Made by a program: the position numbers and the translations under genes. The notes under the pieces were generated by a model that made no database searches, was not told where the DNA came from, and saw only the letters and a list, made by a program, of their open reading frames with translations. A stretch of 64,000 nt of DNA from positions 152,787,048-152,851,047 of the forward strand of contig NC_081407.1 of the NCBI RefSeq assembly GCF_030272615.1, in the 5' to 3' direction. Below, piece after piece: positions 58,200 through 64,000 of this stretch; within the stretch, counting starts at the first letter, position 1; every line of letters starts with the position of its first letter. Source of the DNA: Cryptomeria japonica. Its lineage: Eukaryota > Streptophyta > Pinopsida > Cupressales > Cupressaceae.

Positions 58200-61100
58200 C
58201 TATCTTAGAAACACAAATGTATCCTTGGGAACTGGCTTTGCAAAGATGTCTGCAACCTGGTCCTTTTTGGCCATGTACTGTAGCCAAACTTCTTGATTTG
58301 CAACCTTCTCTTTCAAAAAAAGATGCTTGATAGCTATATGCTTCATTTTGGAATGCATCACAGGATTCTTGGATATATTAACAAAATTGGTATAGTCACA
58401 AAGAATCAGTATTGGCTCTTCATACTCTTCCTTGATTTCCTTCAAGGTCTATTTCATCCACATTAGTTGAGTGCAATATGAAGTGGCAACAATATATTTT
58501 TCCTCTACAGTGGACAATGGCACACGATCTTGTTTCTTGTTGTGCCAAGAAACTAATTTATTTCCAAGAAAGAATGCACCACCACTAGTGCTCTTTCTAT
58601 CATCAATACATCATGCCCAATCAACATCTTTTTAGGCATGTAAGCTAAAGTCTTTGCCTTTAGGGTACCATAATCCATAGTCTTTTGTATGTTGTAAATA
58701 CTTTAAGATCCTTGTGACTGCCTTCACATGAGTTTCCTTTGGAGAAACTTGAAATCTTGCTACCATGCATACAACATGCATTATATTAGGCTTGGAAACA
58801 GTTAGGTACAACAAACTTCCAATCATTGATCTATACTTTGTCTGATCTACCAATGTGGATTCATATTCTTTGCTTAGTTTACACCCTTTAACCATGGGTG
58901 TGTGAGTTGTATTGCAATCTTCCATCTAAAACTTTTTCAACATTTTCCTCACATACTCGGTTTGACAAATAAAAATACCTTTTTCAGTCTAAGTGATTTG
59001 CAAACCAAGAAAGTATGACAACTCTCCTAACATGGACATTTCAAATTCATCTTGCATAGTGTCAGCAAACACTTTACACATCTTATCACTACTTCCCCCA
59101 AAAATTATGTCATCAACATACACAACCATAATCAGTTGATGATCTCTTCAGACTTAATGTACAAATCATTGTTTGCAACACCTTTTCTAAACCCTTGTTG
59201 TTGTAAGTATGAATCCCATCTTGCATACCAAGCTCTAGGAGCTTGTTTCAACCCATACATAGATTTCTTAAGTTTGCATACAAAGTTATGATATTTTTCT
59301 AACATCCAACCTTCTGGTTGCTCAATATATACCTCCTCTTCAAGATTACCATTTATAAATGTAGATTTGACATCCATTTGATACACTTTAAAATTCTTGT
59401 AGACTGAGAATGCAAGAAACATTCGAATTGCTTCCAAATGTGCCACAGGTGCAAATGTTTCTTCAAAGTCAATGCCCTCAACCTGTGCCTAACTCTTTTA
59501 CACAAGTATATCTTTGTTCTTGACAACTTTACCTTCTTCATTTAATTTGTTTTTTAATACCCATTGGGTTCCAATTACATTCTTTTCCTTAGGTTGAGGG
59601 ACAAGTTCCCATGTTTCATTCTTCTCAATCTGACTGAGTTCTTCTTACATAGTATCAACCCAATTCTCATCCTGACTTTCTTCTACAAAGTTCTTGGGTT
59701 CAACCAGAGAAAGTAAAGAAAAGGTTTCAGGTTGAGCATCATCTTCAAATTGACCTTCTTGTGTCCTCATTGCAGTCTTTCTCCTTGTCTACACACCTAC
59801 ATTTTTTATCACCAATAATCTACTCTTTTGGATGATCTCTTTGTACAATTATTGAAGGTTCCTTTGTGTCTTCCTTGCTGGTTCCTAAACAATTGGTTCA
59901 GTATGAATTGGTTCAGGTTCATTCGAGTCATCATCTGTTGTTGGAGTACAAAGTGAATCTTCATTAATATTTTCATGCATGCTTTCCACAATTCTACGCA
60001 GACACATATTATAGCATTTATAAGCCTTGCTTCTTGAGAAATATCCAACAAAGTATACTTCATCTGATCTAGCATCAAATTTTTCAAGATTGTCATCATC
60101 ACGCTTTATGTAACACTTACTTCCAAATACTCTAAGATGACTAATTGAGGTTGTCCTTCAATTTCATAACTCATAAGGAGTTTTGGAGCTATTCGGTCTC
60201 AACTGTGCTCTATTTAGAATGTAAATAGTTGTAAAAATAGAATCCTTCCAAAATCTATCAGTTAGTTTAGACTCATTCAACAAGGTTCTTGCCATTTCTT
60301 GCACTGTCTTATTTTCACTTTCAACACACCATTTTATTGTGGTGTTCTTGCTCCAAAAATTGTCTTCTCATTCCATGTTTTTCATATAAATCCTCAAATT
60401 CATCTGATGTGAATTCTCCACCTCTACCAGACCTTAAACATTTTAGTCATAGGTTCATCTCATTTTCAACCATAAGATTAAAGTTCTAAATTTTTGAAAT
60501 GCTTTTGATTTTTCTTTCAAGAAGCACACCCAAGTCATTCTAGTGAAGTCATCTATGAACAACATAAAATATATTTCACCATTCCAACCTTTTGTTCTCA
60601 TGGGTCCACATAAATTAGTATGAATCAATTCAAGTGGTCTTGTAGTTGAATTTTCTTTGGTCTTGAAGCTCACTTTTTTTCATTGCCAATTTGACAATAT
60701 TTACATACAATATTTGATGGCTTTGTGATTACAGGCATCTCTATTACAACCTTATTTGAGCTAATTTTGGCAAGACTGTCAAAATTCATATGTCCCAACC
60801 TTTTATGCCATAACCAACTTCCATCCTTTTGACTCATGAGACATTTGGATCCATTCCTTTCCTTGAGCCTGTTTAATATATATAAATTTCCATTTGTTCT
60901 ACATGCATAAAAAATTACTCTTCCATTTTTCTTGATATCACATCCTTTCTTATGGAATGCCACATTGTATCCATTATCACACATTTGACTGACACTAAGC
61001 AAGTTGTGTCGGAGCCCCTCAACATAGAAAACATTTTGTATTGTTGTCCTTCCATTATCAAAACTTATAGATCCTTTTCCAACTATGGTAGAAATGTCTT

Positions 61101-61776
61101 TTGAACCAAATCTTACTATTCCTTTGCAGTTCTCTTTTAATGAGAGAAATTTACTCTTATCACCTATCATATGAGTTGAGCAACCACTGTCAACATACCA
61201 TGTATCATTCTCATCGTGTGCATGAAATATAACCTGAACAAGAAGAGACTTCTCTACTTTCTGCTTTTCCTTCTTCACCTTCCATTCCTTTTTAATTTCT
61301 TTGTTCTTATCTACTTCAAGTTTAGTCTTCTCTTCTCCTTGAATATTTATTTTCTTCTCCCATTTGGGAGACTTAATACTATTTCTACAAAAAATTTCTA
61401 TATGACCAAGGTTGTTACATTTATAATATAGTGTAGTGAAATCAGCAAGAGGTGCAAATGGATTTTGACTTATGAAAGTATTTCTCCTCATATTAAGTTT
61501 GCAATATACTACCTTATGACCAAACTTATTACAAGAAAAATAGTATCCGAGAAAAGAATGATTAAACCTAAATGCTTGTTGTTGCCTAATAGGAGGTGAT
61601 CTTCTGAATCTTCTCTTCTTACTATTGACATCAATCAATCCCTCAATTTCAGATTTCTTGTCAGTTACCATCTCCTTCTCTGCGACTGGTTGGATCTTCT
61701 CTTCTTCTTTCCCTTTATCTTTATCTTTTACAAAGACATCACTGATTTTATCTTTGCATTTCTTCTTATCTATCAT
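58200..61776 (-). pseudogene. copia pol, element 3
   Basis: Opens with a 368-codon clear stretch (61776-60670). Two pol-side knuckles have each lost the first Cys to Tyr (YFSCNKFGHKVVYC, YYKCNNLGHIEIFC). The protease is intact as DSG in WYVDSGCSTHMIGD, followed by the integrase zinc region. The integrase core has HTNLCG (Asn for the first Asp). RT at 59550-58700 contains YVDD (near 59110), with a shift at about 59140. RNase H at 58610-58200 (DVDWA, CDYTN) ends VADIFAKPVP. Multiple stops. Confidence 0.9.
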
Positions 61777-62258
61777 AGTGTTGTTAGAATATTGTGCTTT
61801 CTCACAGCCTCATCGAGTCAAGATATCATATTTGTATTGTTTACTCAACATGTTATCCAAGGCTTCACTGCTTTTGTCATATTTCTTAAGACTTAATATC
61901 CCAGCCTCAAGTAGCTCACATTCTTTTCCTTTGGCCTTTAATATTTCTGTCAAAGTATCCTCTATCTTCTTTGCCTCTTCAATTTTAGCATTGAGACTGA
62001 TAATTAGTGCTTCAGATTCCTCAATCTTCTTTCTGTATTTTTTATTCTTTGCTCTTGCAAGGTCTAGTTCATTTAAGACATAAATGAGTTCTCATTTCAA
62101 ATTAACTACAACTTCTTCTTCTTCATCATTATCATTCTTTTTAGACTCAATCTCAACAATTTCCATGAATAAATGTTCTTCATTTCGAGGTTTAGTGTCA
62201 TCTTCTGCATCACTTTCATCATAAGAGGTACCACTATCTTCTTTGGAATATAAACTAT
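61777..62258 (-). pseudogene. acidic coiled-coil linker of element 3
   Basis: Glu/Lys/Asp-rich sequence equivalent to 8866-9210 of element 2, between gag and the pol-side knuckles, with stops and a frame change. Confidence 0.6.
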
Positions 62259-63101
62259 TCAAGTTCTTTCCTTTCTTATAATTAGGTTTGATTGATTTTC
62301 ATTCTCCTTTTTATTTCTACATTCAGATGCATGTTTTCCTACTTTAACACATTCAAAACATTTGAATGGTAGTTTTCCTTTGTACTTACCTGATCCTATT
62401 TTTAATCTCCTTACAAAGTTAGCCTCTTCTTGATCAATCTCTGAATCTTGCACCTCAATAGGCTTAAATACAAATTCTCTTTTTGATGTGTCACCTTTTT
62501 CTATTCTCATTTCATATGAAAAAAGAGATCCAAACAATTCATCCATAGAAAAACTATTTAGGTTCTTATCTTCTTCAATAGAAAATACTTTTGAGTCATA
62601 CCTTGACGGTAGAGATCTTAACACCTTCTTCATGATCACAACATCCTTAATATCTTCACCAATTCCTTTGATAACACTGACAAATTCATCCACTCCAAGA
62701 AAATATTCTACAATTCATTCTTCTTCCTTCATCTTCAACCCTTCAAACTGAGCTCTATAAGTCTACAACTTTGTTTGCTTAACTATGTCATCACCTTCAT
62801 TGATACTATAAAGTTTGTCCTAAATCTCCTTTGCATTTTTGCAGTGCATTACCTTAACAAATTTTAAATTTGATAGTCCACACAATATGTCATTCTTTTC
62901 TTTTGCATTGTTCTCATATTCCTTCTTCTTATTTGGAGTGGATGGAGAATTAGTAGGAGGTGTATACCCAGTCACAACTAACTACCAAATATCAAATCCA
63001 AGAGAAGAAATGTAAGATTCCATTCCGATCTTCCAGAAAGAATAGTTTGTTTCATTGAGCAATGGTGCCTTGTTAGATCAAGCTCCTTCATTACTAGTCA
63101 T
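62259..63101 (-). pseudogene. copia gag, element 3
   Basis: Start ATG at 63101. Conserved start (ETNYSFWKIGMESYISSLGFD), helical domain, then a knuckle damaged to CFECVKVGKHASEC (His position shifted). Stops include one where element 2 has Gln (KL*TY vs KLQTL), one where both siblings have Trp (AKEI*DKL), and a TGA where element 1 has Arg. The part below 62700 is open for 144 codons. Confidence 0.88.
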
Positions 63102-63151
63102 GTGTTCAAAGCAAAATCTACGTTGAGTGGTTAAGCTTGTACCAAGAAACT

Positions 63152-63165
63152 GGGAGCTGATACCA
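63152..63165 (-). promoter_or_regulatory. primer-binding site, element 3 (altered)
   Basis: Minus strand TGGTATCAGCTCCC. The first nine bases match the initiator Met-tRNA site, but the end reads CTCCC instead of AGCC. Confidence 0.8.
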
Positions 63166-63167
63166 AT

Positions 63168-64000
63168 TGTTGAATAGACAAATACACTGAAAAGGGAGGG
63201 TTTGAATCAGTGTATACTAAAATCACTTTTCAGAAATCACAATAAATTAAACATATAATGTAGAAGAATGAAAAGATCAATAACACATCACACAACACTA
63301 GGTTATGTGTGGTAAACCAAAGATGGGAAAAACCACGATGAGAAAATATTGCTTGGAGCTACTATCCAAATCCAGCCTCACAAATGTATCAACTAATTAC
63401 AATTAATTTGAAGGCACCCAACTTTAGGAGACACCAATCCCCTACACTTTTATGGACACCAATCTAAAGTAGTACCAACCCTTACAGTTTACTTCAGAAT
63501 CTGGGACACCAATCCCTTTACAATCAGTAGATTTGAAGGCACCAAGCTTTAGGAGACACAAATCCCCTACACTAACATACAAGACTACAATCTTGATGTA
63601 ATACAATGAATAAGTATGAACCTTTGTATTTCTTCTTTGCCTCTTCAGAAATTTGGTTCACTCTTTTTCAGCTCTGCAACTCACTCTCTTTTTGGTCCAG
63701 CATTCATCCATACTTCCACACACTAATATTTACCGACTTACCTTCTATTTATATACTCTACCTTCACCTTCATAAGGTCAGCCAGAACATAGTTCATCAC
63801 ATATCAAATTAAAATAATTTGCATCATTATCATTCAACATGATCTGTACAATTTTCTATTTTGCATTAGGATCGTTCATTCAGTCAATTTGCACTTTGTT
63901 CATATCATCTCATCATAGAGAATCTACCCCATGTTGTATGTGTCCAATCACATTCACCGGATAGTTGTCTAAGTCAACTTATGCAAGTCTCCAAAATGCT
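63168..64000 (-). repeat. 5' LTR of copia element 3 (partial)
   Basis: Matches 56218 onward with modest divergence, including the CACCAA(C/T)C word array. Truncated by the window end. Confidence 0.92.

Larger units (their letters stand above)
56218..64000 (-). mobile_element. Ty1/copia element 3, 5' LTR cut by window end
   Basis: Minus-strand element. 3' LTR 56218-57952, purine tract, RNase H-RT-integrase-protease-knuckles-gag going upward, primer site, and the start of the 5' LTR at 63168, which runs past 64000. A sister lineage to element 2 (same gag start, coiled region and knuckle layout). Frequent stops and shifts. Confidence 0.93.

Overview
This is repeat-dominated nuclear DNA from a seed plant with a large genome; a gymnosperm such as a conifer is my best guess, but that rests on repeat style and not on a marker gene. 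Nothing here looks like a working host gene. The only host sequence I can name is a broken, intron-free MCM4 fragment. Everything else recognisable is retrotransposon, SINE, MITE-like DNA or tandem repeat. The transposon reading frames are decayed.

Layout. 1-4094: a minus-strand Ty1/copia element cut by the window edge, sitting in the gag of an older plus-strand Ty3/gypsy element (4095-6300, resuming at 14514). 6301-14508: a complete plus-strand copia element with two LTRs and a perfect 5-bp target duplication (GTTGG), nested in the same gypsy. 15318-17808: an unrecognised coiled-coil reading frame followed by a purine tract and a 3' LTR. 17814-19150: another copia fragment (minus). 19840-23880 (minus): a two-stop, 505-codon unrecognised frame with a coiled-coil tail, then the RT-RNase H end of a LINE. 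24455-25650: the MCM4 fragment boxed in by two copies of a 180-bp direct repeat. 25740-31000: small repeats, a LINE piece (plus), a 50-bp tandem array, and a copia gag/protease fragment with its 5' LTR (minus). 31000-36500: mostly AT-rich, with an LTR-like promoter region, a minisatellite and a 79-bp inverted repeat. 36534-41678: a SINE, then a non-autonomous LTR element (358/370-bp LTRs) containing nested LTR-like DNA and five palindromes, then a second copy of half the SINE. 42481-42766: an intact SINE with a 12-bp target duplication. 45335-49140: tandem and dispersed duplications carrying a SINE-like insert and two hairpin or TIR elements, one with a visible empty site. 49147-53481: a complete non-autonomous LTR element (minus, TSD TTTAT) with no pol. 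53487-56217: opposed LTR remnants and a degraded frame. 56218-64000: a copia element (minus), gag to RNase H, cut in its 5' LTR by the window end.

The three large copia elements (1, 2 and 3) share gag, knuckle and pol organisation, so they can be aligned to each other. Several premature stops fall where a sibling has Gln, Arg or Trp, which fits C-to-T / G-to-A decay of methylated repeats. The most unusual items are the MCM4 block between direct repeats, the SINE half copied on both sides of an LTR element, the two coiled-coil frames of unknown function, and the pol-less LTR element at 49 kb.
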